Part shown: piece after piece, positions 55,887 through 64,000 of the stretch | How the letters are laid out: the number at the start of each line of letters is the position of its first letter | How positions within the stretch are numbered: the first letter of the stretch is position 1 | DNA from: Pseudomonas sp. BSw22131 | GTDB lineage: Bacteria; Pseudomonadota; Gammaproteobacteria; Pseudomonadales; Pseudomonadaceae | Direction of reading: 5' to 3' | Assembly (NCBI RefSeq): GCF_026810445.1 | Contig: NZ_CP113949.1 | Span: forward strand, 1,302,001-1,366,000 | DNA length: 64,000 nucleotides | The notes under the pieces: model-generated | What the model was told of the DNA's origin: nothing | What the model saw: the letters and a program-made list of their open reading frames with translations, nothing else | Databases searched by the model: none | Made by a program: the position numbers and the translations under genes

Positions 55887-57749
55887 ATGGCTCTACTGCA
55901 GATCGCCGAACCAGGCCAAAGTCCAAAACCTCACCAGCGCCGTTTGGCCGTCGGGATTGATCTCGGCACCACCAACTCGCTGGTTGCCGCGTTGCGTAGC
56001 GGCGTGTCCGAACCGTTGGCCGATGCCGACGGAGAAGTCATCCTGCCGTCCGCGGTTCGCTACCACGCTGATCGCGTTGAAGTAGGGCAGTCCGCCAAGG
56101 ACGCTGCCGCTACCGATCCGCTTAACACGATCATTTCGATCAAGCGCCTGATGGGACGCGGCATTGCTGACGTCAAGCATCTGGGTGATCAGCTGCCTTA
56201 CCGCTTTATCGGCGGTGAGTCGCACATGCCGTTCATTGATACGGTGCAAGGCCCAAAAAGCCCGGTTGAAGTATCGGCCGACATTCTCAAGGTGCTGCGT
56301 CAGCGCGCAGAAGCGACGTTGGGCGGCGACCTTGTGGGCGCGGTGATCACCGTGCCGGCTTACTTTGATGATGCGCAGCGTCAGGCGACCAAGGACGCAG
56401 CCAGGCTGGCCGGTCTCAACGTATTGCGGTTGCTCAATGAGCCTACCGCCGCAGCCGTTGCATATGGTCTGGACCAGAACGCCGAAGGCATTGTTGCTAT
56501 CTACGATCTGGGTGGCGGCACTTTCGATATCTCGATTCTGCGCCTGACGGGCGGTGTGTTCGAGGTCATGGCCACTGGCGGCGACAGCGCGTTGGGCGGT
56601 GATGATTTCGACCACGCGATTGCAAGCTGGATGATCAGCGAAGCGGGTCTTTCCGGCGACCTCGATCCTTCCGCGCAACGTAGCCTGCTGCAGGCGGCTT
56701 GTGCAGCGAAGGAAGCGCTGACTGACACCGATTCGGTCGACGTTGTGTACGGTAACTGGAGCGCTACGCTCACCCGGGACGCGTTCAACGCTTTGATCGA
56801 GCCAATGGTTTCTCGCAGCCTGAAGGCGTGTCGCCGGGCAGTGCGCGATTCGTCCATCGAGCTGGACGAAGTCGCAGCTGTGGTGATGGTGGGTGGTTCG
56901 ACGCGGGTGCCTCGGGTGCGTGACGCCGTTGCAGAGATGTTCGGCCGGCAGCCGTTGACCGAGATCGACCCCGATCAGGTAGTGGCTATTGGCGCCGCAA
57001 TTCAGGCCGATACGCTTGCGGGCAACAAGCGCGACGGTGGTGAGTTACTCCTGCTGGATGTGATCCCGCTGTCGTTGGGGCTCGAAACCATGGGCGGACT
57101 GATGGAGAAGGTGATCCCTCGCAATACCACCATCCCCGTTGCCCGTGCTCAGGATTTCACCACTTATAAAGACGGCCAGTCGGCCATGATGATTCATGTA
57201 CTGCAGGGTGAGCGCGAGTTGATTAGCGACTGCAGGTCGCTGGCGCGTTTCGAGCTGCGCGGCATTCCGGCGATGGTGGCGGGATCCGCGAAAATTCGTG
57301 TCACCTTCCAGGTTGATGCTGACGGTTTGCTGAGCGTTGCCGCTCGTGAGCTGGCGTCGGGCGTGGAGTCGAGCATTCAGGTCAAGCCGTCGTACGGCCT
57401 GACTGACGGTGAAATCACCCGCATGCTCAAGGATTCGTTCCAGTACGCAGGCGACGACAAAGTTGCACGCGTGCTGCGTGAACAGCAAGTGGATGCCGAG
57501 CGTTTGCTTGAGGCCGTTCAAGGCGCGCTTGATGCGGACGGTGAGCGTCTGCTGGATGCCGAAGAGCGCATGGTCATCGATCTACAAATGACGGAGCTTC
57601 GTGAATTGATGAAGGGCACCGACGGACCGGCCATTGAGCAGCAGACCAAGCGTCTGTCGCAAGTGACCGATGCATTCGCTGCCCGTCGCCTGGACTCGAC
57701 GGTCAAGGCCGCCCTGTCAGGTCGCAACCTGAATGAGATTGAGGAATAA
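55887..57749 (+). CDS. hscA: Fe-S assembly chaperone HscA
   Basis: 620-aa Hsp70-class ATPase: [54 protein letters not shown] and [13 protein letters not shown], then the substrate-binding domain and lid. It binds the LPPVK loop of IscU and promotes cluster transfer. ATG 55887 is preferred by context ([18 protein letters not shown]); the frame is open back to 55860. Confidence 0.97.
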   Translation: MALLQIAEPGQSPKPHQRRLAVGIDLGTTNSLVAALRSGVSEPLADADGEVILPSAVRYHADRVEVGQSAKDAAATDPLNTIISIKRLMGRGIADVKHLGDQLPYRFIGGESHMPFIDTVQGPKSPVEVSADILKVLRQRAEATLGGDLVGAVITVPAYFDDAQRQATKDAARLAGLNVLRLLNEPTAAAVAYGLDQNAEGIVAIYDLGGGTFDISILRLTGGVFEVMATGGDSALGGDDFDHAIASWMISEAGLSGDLDPSAQRSLLQAACAAKEALTDTDSVDVVYGNWSATLTRDAFNALIEPMVSRSLKACRRAVRDSSIELDEVAAVVMVGGSTRVPRVRDAVAEMFGRQPLTEIDPDQVVAIGAAIQADTLAGNKRDGGELLLLDVIPLSLGLETMGGLMEKVIPRNTTIPVARAQDFTTYKDGQSAMMIHVLQGERELISDCRSLARFELRGIPAMVAGSAKIRVTFQVDADGLLSVAARELASGVESSIQVKPSYGLTDGEITRMLKDSFQYAGDDKVARVLREQQVDAERLLEAVQGALDADGERLLDAEERMVIDLQMTELRELMKGTDGPAIEQQTKRLSQVTDAFAARRLDSTVKAALSGRNLNEIEE

Positions 57750-57752
57750 CTG

Positions 57753-58094
57753 ATGCCGCAGGTCATATTTCTGCCACACGCCGAGCATTGCCCGGATGGC
57801 ATGGTTGTAGAGGCGGAGGTCGGTCAATCGATTCTCGAACTTGCCCATGAGCATCACATCGAGATCGAAAGTGCTTGCGGGGGCGTATGCGCCTGCACCA
57901 CCTGTCACTGCATCATCCGCGAAGGCTTCAACACGCTGGAAGAGGCGGATGAGCTTGAAGAGGATTTCCTTGATCGCGCTTGGGGGCTGGAAGCACATTC
58001 GCGCCTTTCGTGCCAGGCCAAGGTCGGAGCCGAAGATCTCACGGTTGAGATTCCGAAGTATTCGCTCAACCATGCCGCCGAAGCGCCGCACTGA
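57753..58094 (+). CDS. fdx: ISC-type [2Fe-2S] ferredoxin
   Basis: 113-aa adrenodoxin-like ferredoxin with cluster Cys in ESACGGVCACTTCHCII and RLSCQAKVGAE. Gives electrons to the isc machinery. 3 bp after hscA. Confidence 0.97.
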   Translation: MPQVIFLPHAEHCPDGMVVEAEVGQSILELAHEHHIEIESACGGVCACTTCHCIIREGFNTLEEADELEEDFLDRAWGLEAHSRLSCQAKVGAEDLTVEIPKYSLNHAAEAPH

Positions 58095-58109
58095 TTTCGG
58101 GAGTCTGTC

Positions 58110-58310
58110 ATGAGTTATGGTTGGAATGACGTACAGCGCATTGCAGAGGAGATGGCCGAGAACCATCCAGGCATAGATCCTTACACTATAGGTTTCGTCA
58201 AACTGCAACAGATGATCAAAGATCTGCCGGGTTTCGACGCCGCCTCAGGCCGCGTCGGCGAGAAGGTGCTGGAAGCTGTCCAGACCCTTTGGGCTGATGA
58301 ATTAGCCTGA
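58110..58310 (+). CDS. iscX: Fe-S assembly protein IscX
   Basis: 66-aa acidic protein (SYGWNDVQRIAEEMAENHPG), a regulator of IscS that binds iron. Last gene of the isc operon, followed by the terminator at 58340. Confidence 0.96.
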   Translation: MSYGWNDVQRIAEEMAENHPGIDPYTIGFVKLQQMIKDLPGFDAASGRVGEKVLEAVQTLWADELA

Positions 58311-58339
58311 TCCTTGCTGCGCGTTATGCAATACACCAG

Positions 58340-58370
58340 AACCCGCGTATAATTCGCGGGTTTAATTTTT
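58340..58370 (+). terminator. isc operon terminator whose loop is TATAATT (possible ndk -10)
   Basis: AACCCGCG / CGCGGGTT perfect 8-bp stem, loop TATAATT, then TTTAATTTTT. The loop holds an exact TATAAT sequence about 50 bp before the ndk start; a -35 with correct spacing is poor (TATGCA). It may act both as the end of isc and the promoter of ndk. Confidence 0.85.
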
Positions 58371-58400
58371 CGCATTAATCACTGTTTCTGGAGTTACACC

Positions 58401-58826
58401 ATGGCTGTTCAACGTACTTTCTCGATCATCAAGCCTGACGCTGTTGCTAAAAACGTAATCGGCGAGATCACCACCCGCTTCGAAAAAGCCGGTCTGCGCG
58501 TTGTAGCTTCCAAGCTCAAGCAGCTGTCCAAAGCTGAAGCAGAAGGCTTCTACGCTGAGCACAGCGCTCGTGGCTTCTTCGGCGACCTGGTTGCTTTCAT
58601 GATCTCCGGTCCGGTTGTGGTTCAGGTTCTGGAAGGCGAAAACGCCATCGCTTTGAACCGCGAACTGATGGGCGCTACCAACCCTAAAGAAGCTGCTGCC
58701 GGTACGATCCGCGCTGACTTCGCTGACTCCATCGACGCCAACGCTGTTCACGGCTCCGATTCCGAAGCCGCTGCTGCGCGTGAAATTTCGTACTTCTTCG
58801 CAGCTACAGAAGTAACCGCTCGATAA
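58401..58826 (+). CDS. ndk: Nucleoside diphosphate kinase
   Basis: 141 aa. Balances NTP pools by a phospho-His intermediate: [20 protein letters not shown] at the start and active-site [16 protein letters not shown]. Codon usage (GCT/GGT-rich) suggests high expression. TTCTGGAGTTACACC precedes ATG 58401. Confidence 0.98.
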   Translation: MAVQRTFSIIKPDAVAKNVIGEITTRFEKAGLRVVASKLKQLSKAEAEGFYAEHSARGFFGDLVAFMISGPVVVQVLEGENAIALNRELMGATNPKEAAAGTIRADFADSIDANAVHGSDSEAAAAREISYFFAATEVTAR

Positions 58827-58856
58827 GCTTGCGAGCGAATGAGCGAGGGTGAATTC

Positions 58857-60005
58857 ATGACAGTATCGACTGGCAAAACAAACCTTTTGGGGCTTACCCA
58901 GCAGGAAATGGAAAAATTCTTCGAGTCAATCGGGGAAAAACGCTTCCGCGCCGGTCAGGTAATGAAGTGGATTCACCATTTTGGCGTCGATGATTTCGAC
59001 GCCATGACCAACGTCAGCAAGCCGCTGCGTGAAAAGCTCAAAGGTCAGGCCGAGATACGTGGCCCTGAAGTCGTCAGCGAGGACATATCAACCGACGGCA
59101 CCCGCAAGTGGGTCGTTCGCGTCGAGTCCGGCAGCTGCGTCGAGACCGTTTATATTCCTCAGGGCAAGCGCGGCACCTTGTGTGTTTCGTCCCAGGCGGG
59201 CTGTGCGCTGGATTGCAGTTTCTGCTCTACCGGCAAACAAGGCTTCAACAGCAACCTCACCGCCGCCGAAGTGATCGGTCAGGTGTGGATTGCCAACAAA
59301 TCTTTCGGCAGTGTCCCGGCTACCGTCGACCGTGCCATCACCAACGTGGTGATGATGGGCATGGGCGAGCCATTGCTGAACTTCGATAATGTCGTGGCCG
59401 CCATGCATCTGATGATGGATGACCTGGGTTACGGCATTTCCAAGCGCCGGGTGACGCTGTCTACCTCTGGCGTGGTGCCAATGATCGATGAGCTTTCCAA
59501 GCACATCGACGTTTCGCTGGCTCTGTCGCTGCATGCTCCCAATGATGCACTGCGCAACCAGTTGGTGCCGATCAACAAGAAATACCCCCTGAAGATGCTA
59601 CTCGAGTCCTGCCGCCGCTACATGTCGTCGTTGGGCGAGAAGCGTGTGCTGACCATCGAGTACACCATGCTCAAGGACATCAACGACAAGGTCGAGCACG
59701 CGATCGAGATGATCGAGTTGCTCAAGGACACGCCTTGCAAGATCAACCTGATCCCGTTCAACCCTTTTCCGCATTCTGGTTACGAGCGTCCGAGCAACAA
59801 CGCGATTCGTCGTTTTCAGGATCAGTTGCATCAAGCGGGTTATAACGTCACCGTGCGTACCACGCGCGGTGAAGACATCGATGCCGCCTGTGGCCAATTG
59901 GTCGGGCAGGTCATGGATCGCACTCGTCGCAGCGAGCGTTACATCGCTGTGCGCGAACTCAGTGCCGAGGCCGAAGGGGCTCAGGTCACCGCGTCCCGTA
60001 CTTGA
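58857..60005 (+). CDS. rlmN: 23S rRNA (A2503)/tRNA (A37) methyltransferase RlmN
   Basis: 382-aa radical-SAM enzyme: cluster motif [20 protein letters not shown], plus the methylated Cys region near the C-terminus ([13 protein letters not shown]) and [11 protein letters not shown]. Start 58857 chosen since GAGGG precedes at a proper distance and it gives the usual N-terminus ([18 protein letters not shown]); ATG 58839 is also in frame. Confidence 0.96.
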   Translation: MTVSTGKTNLLGLTQQEMEKFFESIGEKRFRAGQVMKWIHHFGVDDFDAMTNVSKPLREKLKGQAEIRGPEVVSEDISTDGTRKWVVRVESGSCVETVYIPQGKRGTLCVSSQAGCALDCSFCSTGKQGFNSNLTAAEVIGQVWIANKSFGSVPATVDRAITNVVMMGMGEPLLNFDNVVAAMHLMMDDLGYGISKRRVTLSTSGVVPMIDELSKHIDVSLALSLHAPNDALRNQLVPINKKYPLKMLLESCRRYMSSLGEKRVLTIEYTMLKDINDKVEHAIEMIELLKDTPCKINLIPFNPFPHSGYERPSNNAIRRFQDQLHQAGYNVTVRTTRGEDIDAACGQLVGQVMDRTRRSERYIAVRELSAEAEGAQVTASRT

Positions 60006-60032
60006 CCGCAAGAATTGACTGAGAGGATCTCT

Positions 60033-60791
60033 ATGTCGCCGCGCGCTGCGCTATTGCTGTGTCTTGCCATGTTGCTGGCTGGCTGCGTGTCGTCCGGTAA
60101 CGTTGATCCGCTGAGTACCAGCAAGGGGCGTGACGAAGCGCGTCAGGCGTATGTGCAACTGGGCTTGGGCTACCTTCAGCAAGGTCAGGTAGAGCGTGCG
60201 AAGGCTCCGCTTAAAAGTGCGCTGGAGCTGGACAGCTCCGATGCGGACGCCAATGCGGCACTTGCTCTGGTGTTTCAGGCAGAGCAAGAGCCTGAGCTGA
60301 CCGACAAGTACTATGCCAAGGCACTGTCCGCTCGCCCCAAGGACGCCAGAATCCTCAATAACTACGGCAGCTTTCTGTATGAACAGAAACGCTACAAAGA
60401 CGCATATGAGCGATTCCAGCAAGCTTCCAATGACAATCTTTACGCAGAGCGCGCCCGGGTATTTGAAAACCTCGGGATGACAGCGATGATGCTGGGCGAC
60501 CGCGAAGGAGCCCGCGAGCATTTCACCAAAGCGTTACGGCTTGATCGACAGCAACCGCGTGCGTTGCTGGAAATGGCTGAGTTGTCTTACGAAGACAGGC
60601 ATTATGTACCAGCGCGTGACTTTTACGACCGGTTTAGCCAGCTCAGCGAGCAAAATGCACGTAGTCTGTTGCTCGGCACGCGGTTGGCGAAAATCTACGA
60701 TGACCGCAACAAGTCAGCCAGTTATGGCTTGCAACTAAAAAGACTCTATCCCGGTACGCCGGAATATCAGCAATACCTGTCGGAGCAATGA
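60033..60791 (+). CDS. pilF: Type IV pilus biogenesis lipoprotein PilF (PilW)
   Basis: 252-aa outer-membrane pilotin with lipobox LLAGCVSSG and five to six TPR repeats (AYVQLGLGYLQQGQVERAKA; DARILNNYGSFLYEQKRYKD). Needed for localisation and multimerisation of the PilQ secretin. GAGAGGA lies 5-6 bp before ATG 60033. It overlaps rodZ by one base. Confidence 0.93.
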   Translation: MSPRAALLLCLAMLLAGCVSSGNVDPLSTSKGRDEARQAYVQLGLGYLQQGQVERAKAPLKSALELDSSDADANAALALVFQAEQEPELTDKYYAKALSARPKDARILNNYGSFLYEQKRYKDAYERFQQASNDNLYAERARVFENLGMTAMMLGDREGAREHFTKALRLDRQQPRALLEMAELSYEDRHYVPARDFYDRFSQLSEQNARSLLLGTRLAKIYDDRNKSASYGLQLKRLYPGTPEYQQYLSEQ

Positions 60792-61807
60792 TGAAAGCGG
60801 CGCATCCCGAATTTGTAGCAGCCACTCGCACCAACCCTGGAGAAACCCTGCGCCAGGCCCGCGAGAATAAAAACTGGTCGCTGCCAGATGTGGCTCTGAG
60901 GTTGAATCTGACCGTGACTTCCCTGGGCAATCTGGAAACGGGCAGTTTTGACAAGCTTCCCGGGCACACCTTCGCCCGAGGCTATGTACGCGCCTATGCC
61001 AAGTTGCTTGATCTGGATCAGGCGGCGCTCGTCAGCCAGTTCGACCAGTACACAGGCACCGACGGCAAAGGCAGCAATGTGCATGCATTGGGCCGCATCG
61101 AAGAGCCTGTGCGCTTGTCCCACAACATTTTGCGTATCGTCAGCCTACTGCTGTTGATCGCGCTGGTCGGCGGTGGTTTCTTCTGGTGGCAGGATCAGGC
61201 TGCAATGCGCGGTAAAGAACAAACCAGCATCGGCATGGAACACGTTGAAGTCGAGAGCGCCGACGGCACCACACAAATTCATCCGCTGGACGAGCCCGAA
61301 GACCAGGCTGTCGCAGATGCGCAGAAGGGCAACTCCGCTCCGTTGCCTTTGAACAACAGCGAGCCTGCCTCTCAGGCCACCGAGCAGACGCCTGCTGTTT
61401 CGTCCACAGCGACCGCTGCGGCGCCTTCGACTCCAAACACAACTACCGCCGCGGCGTCTGCTCATAGCGCGACCGCACCAGTTGTTCCCGCGCACAGCGT
61501 GCCAGCTCCTGCAACCACTCCAGCAATGCCTGTTGCGCCAGCACAAGCGGCTGCAGTTCCCGCCGGTGCCGGACAGGTCCAGGTTCAGTTCTCTGCCGAT
61601 TGCTGGACCCAGGTCACTGATGGCAACGGCAAAGTGCTGACCAGTGGTCTCAAGCGCAAAGGCGACAGCATCGATGTCAACGGCAAGCCTCCCTTGACCT
61701 TGCGCCTGGGCTTCGCCCGTGCAGCGCAGGTGAGCTACAACGGCCAGCCTGTAGACATCGCACCTTTTACCAGTGGCGAAACCGCTCGCCTGAAGCTAGG
61801 GCAATAA
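60791..61807 (+). CDS. rodZ: Cytoskeletal protein RodZ
   Basis: 338 aa. N-terminal HTH (NPGETLRQARENKNWSLPDV ... HTFARGYVRAYAKLLDL) that binds MreB, one TM segment (ILRIVSLLLLIALVGGGFFW), an Ala/Pro/Thr-rich periplasmic linker (about 195-262) and a DUF4115 beta-domain. Controls cell shape with MreB. ATG 60791 preferred to 60788 by distance to GGAG. Confidence 0.92.
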   Translation: MKAAHPEFVAATRTNPGETLRQARENKNWSLPDVALRLNLTVTSLGNLETGSFDKLPGHTFARGYVRAYAKLLDLDQAALVSQFDQYTGTDGKGSNVHALGRIEEPVRLSHNILRIVSLLLLIALVGGGFFWWQDQAAMRGKEQTSIGMEHVEVESADGTTQIHPLDEPEDQAVADAQKGNSAPLPLNNSEPASQATEQTPAVSSTATAAAPSTPNTTTAAASAHSATAPVVPAHSVPAPATTPAMPVAPAQAAAVPAGAGQVQVQFSADCWTQVTDGNGKVLTSGLKRKGDSIDVNGKPPLTLRLGFARAAQVSYNGQPVDIAPFTSGETARLKLGQ

Positions 61808-61810
61808 GTC

Positions 61811-62920
61811 ATGCACGGCGAATCACCAATCAAGCGTCGCGAATCTCGTAAAATCTGGGTCGGCTCTGTGCCGGTCGGCGGAGACGCGCCGATCGCAGTG
61901 CAGAGCATGACTAACAGTGACACCAATGATGTGGCAGCGACCGTTGCACAGATCAACCGCCTGGAAGCCGCTGGCGTGGACATCGTCCGCGTATCGGTAC
62001 CTGACATGGACGCCGCCGAAGCATTCGGCCGCATCAAGCAATTGGTTAAAGTCCCGCTCGTTGCCGATATTCATTTCGATTACAAGATTGCCCTGCGTGT
62101 TGCCGAGCTGGGCGTTGACTGCCTGCGCATCAACCCGGGCAACATCGGCCGTGAAGACCGTGTGCGAGCTGTCGTCAGTGCCGCGCGTGATCGTGGTATC
62201 CCGATCCGCATTGGCGTGAACGCGGGTTCGCTGGAGAAGGATCTGCAAAAAAAGTACGGCGAGCCCACGCCTGCTGCGCTTGTTGAGTCCGCGTTGCGGC
62301 ACGTAGACCACCTGGATCGTCTGGATTTTCAGGACTTCAAGGTCAGCGTCAAGGCGTCCGATGTGTTCATGGCCGTCGATGCCTATCGCTTGCTGGCCAA
62401 GCAAATCGTTCAACCATTGCACCTGGGGATCACCGAAGCGGGTGGTTTGCGTTCAGGCACAGTGAAATCGGCCGTCGGCCTAGGTATGCTGCTCGCCGAC
62501 GGCATTGGCGATACCATCCGTATCTCGCTGGCTGCCGATCCGGTGGAAGAGGTCAAGGTCGGCTACGACATCCTCAAGTCCCTGCGTCTGCGTTCCCGTG
62601 GTATCAACTTCATCGCCTGTCCGAGCTGCTCGCGGCAGAACTTCGATGTTGTCAAAACCATGAATGAACTGGAAGACCGGCTCGAAGACTTGCTGGTTCC
62701 GCTGGACGTGGCGGTGATCGGATGCGTAGTGAACGGTCCTGGCGAAGCCAAGGAAGCCCACATCGGTTTGACCGGTGGCACGCCGAATCTTATCTACATA
62801 GATGGCAAGCCTGCAAAAAAATTGACCAATGACAATCTGGTGGATGAACTGGAACGTTTGATCCGTCAGAGAGCGGCCGAGAAGGTTGAGGCTGAAGCTG
62901 CCTTGATCTTGCGTAGCTGA
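61811..62920 (+). CDS. ispG: 4-hydroxy-3-methylbut-2-enyl diphosphate synthase (flavodoxin)
   Basis: 369 aa. Penultimate step of the MEP isoprenoid pathway. [20 protein letters not shown], and [4Fe-4S] Cys in [12 protein letters not shown] and [14 protein letters not shown] client of the isc system encoded upstream. 3 bp after rodZ. Confidence 0.97.
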   Translation: MHGESPIKRRESRKIWVGSVPVGGDAPIAVQSMTNSDTNDVAATVAQINRLEAAGVDIVRVSVPDMDAAEAFGRIKQLVKVPLVADIHFDYKIALRVAELGVDCLRINPGNIGREDRVRAVVSAARDRGIPIRIGVNAGSLEKDLQKKYGEPTPAALVESALRHVDHLDRLDFQDFKVSVKASDVFMAVDAYRLLAKQIVQPLHLGITEAGGLRSGTVKSAVGLGMLLADGIGDTIRISLAADPVEEVKVGYDILKSLRLRSRGINFIACPSCSRQNFDVVKTMNELEDRLEDLLVPLDVAVIGCVVNGPGEAKEAHIGLTGGTPNLIYIDGKPAKKLTNDNLVDELERLIRQRAAEKVEAEAALILRS

Positions 62921-62953
62921 CAGCGCCGCCAACCCCGTTTCTAAGGATTTTTT

Positions 62954-64000
62954 GTGAGTAAGTCTCTGCAAGCCATTCGTGGCATGAACGACATCCTGCC
63001 GGACCAGACGCCGCTGTGGCGCTATTTCGAAGGCACTGTCTCGCGTTTGCTCGATAACTACGGTTATCGGCAGATTCGCATGCCCATCGTCGAGTTCACC
63101 GACCTTTTCAAACGCTCTATCGGCGAAGTGACCGACATCGTCGAAAAAGAGATGTATACCTTCGCCGACCGCAATGGCGATTCTCTGACCCTGCGTCCGG
63201 AAGGCACCGCCGCGTGTGTGCGGGCCGTGCTTGAACACGGCATCACCGGTGGCGGTCAGGTTCAGAAGCTCTGGTACATCGGTCCGATGTTCCGTCACGA
63301 ACGTCCGCAGAAAGGCCGTTATCGTCAGTTCCACCAAATCGGTTGCGAGGTCTTCAACCTCGAAGGTCCGGACATCGATGCAGAATTGATCGTGCTCACT
63401 TGGCGCCTCTGGGGCCTGTTAGGCATCCGCAACGCAGTCAAACTCGAGCTCAACAGCCTGGGCACCAGCGAGGCGCGTGCGCGTTACCGCGATGCGCTGG
63501 TCGAGTTTCTGTCGGCGCGTCTGGAGCAACTGGACGAAGACAGTCAACGCCGTCTGAAGACCAACCCTCTGCGGGTACTGGACACCAAACACCCTGAAAC
63601 CCAGGCCGTGCTGGTCGATGCGCCGAAGCTGGCCGACTACCTTGACGATGAGTCACGTATCCACTTCGAGGGTTTGAGGGCGCGTCTGGACGCTGCCGGC
63701 ATCCCCTACGTGATCAATCCGAAGCTGGTTCGCGGCCTGGACTACTACAGCAAGACCGTTTTCGAATGGGTCACCGACCAACTGGGCGCTCAGGGCACTG
63801 TCTGCGCAGGCGGTCGTTACGACGGCCTGGTCGAACAGATGGGCGGCAAGCCTACCACTGGCGTCGGTTTCGCCATGGGCATCGAACGTCTGGTCCTGCT
63901 GCTCGAAACCCTTGAGCAGGTGCCTGAGGAAATCTCGCGCACTGTCGACGTTTATGTGTGTGCGTTCGGCGAAGCCGCCGAGCTGGCTGCCCTGACGCTC
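62954..64000 (+). CDS. hisS: Histidyl-tRNA synthetase (3' end outside the window)
   Basis: Class II synthetase; 349 codons are present up to the window edge without a stop. GTG start ([20 protein letters not shown]) with TAAGGA 6 bp upstream. Motif 2 [30 protein letters not shown], the His-specific [13 protein letters not shown] and motif 3 region [16 protein letters not shown] are visible. Same operon as ispG (33 bp gap). Confidence 0.97.
   Translation, partial: MSKSLQAIRGMNDILPDQTPLWRYFEGTVSRLLDNYGYRQIRMPIVEFTDLFKRSIGEVTDIVEKEMYTFADRNGDSLTLRPEGTAACVRAVLEHGITGGGQVQKLWYIGPMFRHERPQKGRYRQFHQIGCEVFNLEGPDIDAELIVLTWRLWGLLGIRNAVKLELNSLGTSEARARYRDALVEFLSARLEQLDEDSQRRLKTNPLRVLDTKHPETQAVLVDAPKLADYLDDESRIHFEGLRARLDAAGIPYVINPKLVRGLDYYSKTVFEWVTDQLGAQGTVCAGGRYDGLVEQMGGKPTTGVGFAMGIERLVLLLETLEQVPEEISRTVDVYVCAFGEAAELAALTL

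Overview
The window is chromosomal DNA of a Pseudomonas species. The evidence is gene order and protein character: gtsCD-oprB-mutarotase / hexR / zwf-pgl-eda, a dsbB gene in front of cyoABCDE, tRNA-Leu-queA-tgt-yajC-secDF, suhB-trmJ-cysE, and iscRSUA-hscBA-fdx-iscX-ndk-rlmN-pilF-rodZ-ispG-hisS. It looks closest to the syringae/fluorescens side of the genus, inferred from gene order only. The first gene (gtsC) and the last gene (hisS) are cut by the window edges.

Layout. 1-8.5 kb: glucose uptake and Entner-Doudoroff entry. It holds an ABC sugar importer, the OprB porin with a Crc/Hfq-type leader motif, a hexose-phosphate mutarotase, and the HexR repressor divergent from zwf-pgl-eda with a candidate HexR operator between them. 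8.5-10.8 kb: a class V aminotransferase behind a DUF3820 gene, and a PA2169-type four-helix protein. 10.9-18.9 kb: a GGDEF diguanylate cyclase, then an operon of RND adaptor, RND pump, response regulator and sensor kinase. 19.1-26.0 kb: a mini-pilin-like protein and a chaperone-usher fimbrial operon (pilin, chaperone, usher, second chaperone, tip subunit). 26-29.1 kb: small accessory genes, a truncated glxA-like remnant, a Cys-cluster protein, a GNAT acetyltransferase and CheV. 29.4-36.8 kb: flavohaemoglobin, DsbB and the cytochrome bo3 oxidase operon with haem O synthase.

36.9-43.4 kb is the variable part: a GT2 glycosyltransferase plus hexapeptide acetyltransferase, a protein with a Cys/His cluster resembling a CoiA-type zinc site, a PheC-like periplasmic protein, a DedA protein, and an AT-richer toxin-immunity pair whose toxin ends in an RNase A-like CdiA-CT-type domain. 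This part ends at the 3' end of tRNA-Leu(CAA). In P. syringae the tRNA-Leu-queA-tgt boundary is the known border of the Hrp type III secretion island; no hrp/hrc or effector genes are present here.

43.5-64 kb is conserved housekeeping: queuosine tRNA modification (queA, tgt), the Sec accessory complex (yajC, secD, secF), a glycine-zipper envelope protein, suhB, trmJ, cysE, the complete Isc iron-sulfur operon under a near-consensus IscR type 1 site, then ndk, rlmN, pilF, rodZ, ispG and hisS. No insertion sequence, prophage, CRISPR array or rRNA was seen. The best candidate for a less-described system is the orphan RNase A-like toxin/immunity module at 41.6-42.8 kb.
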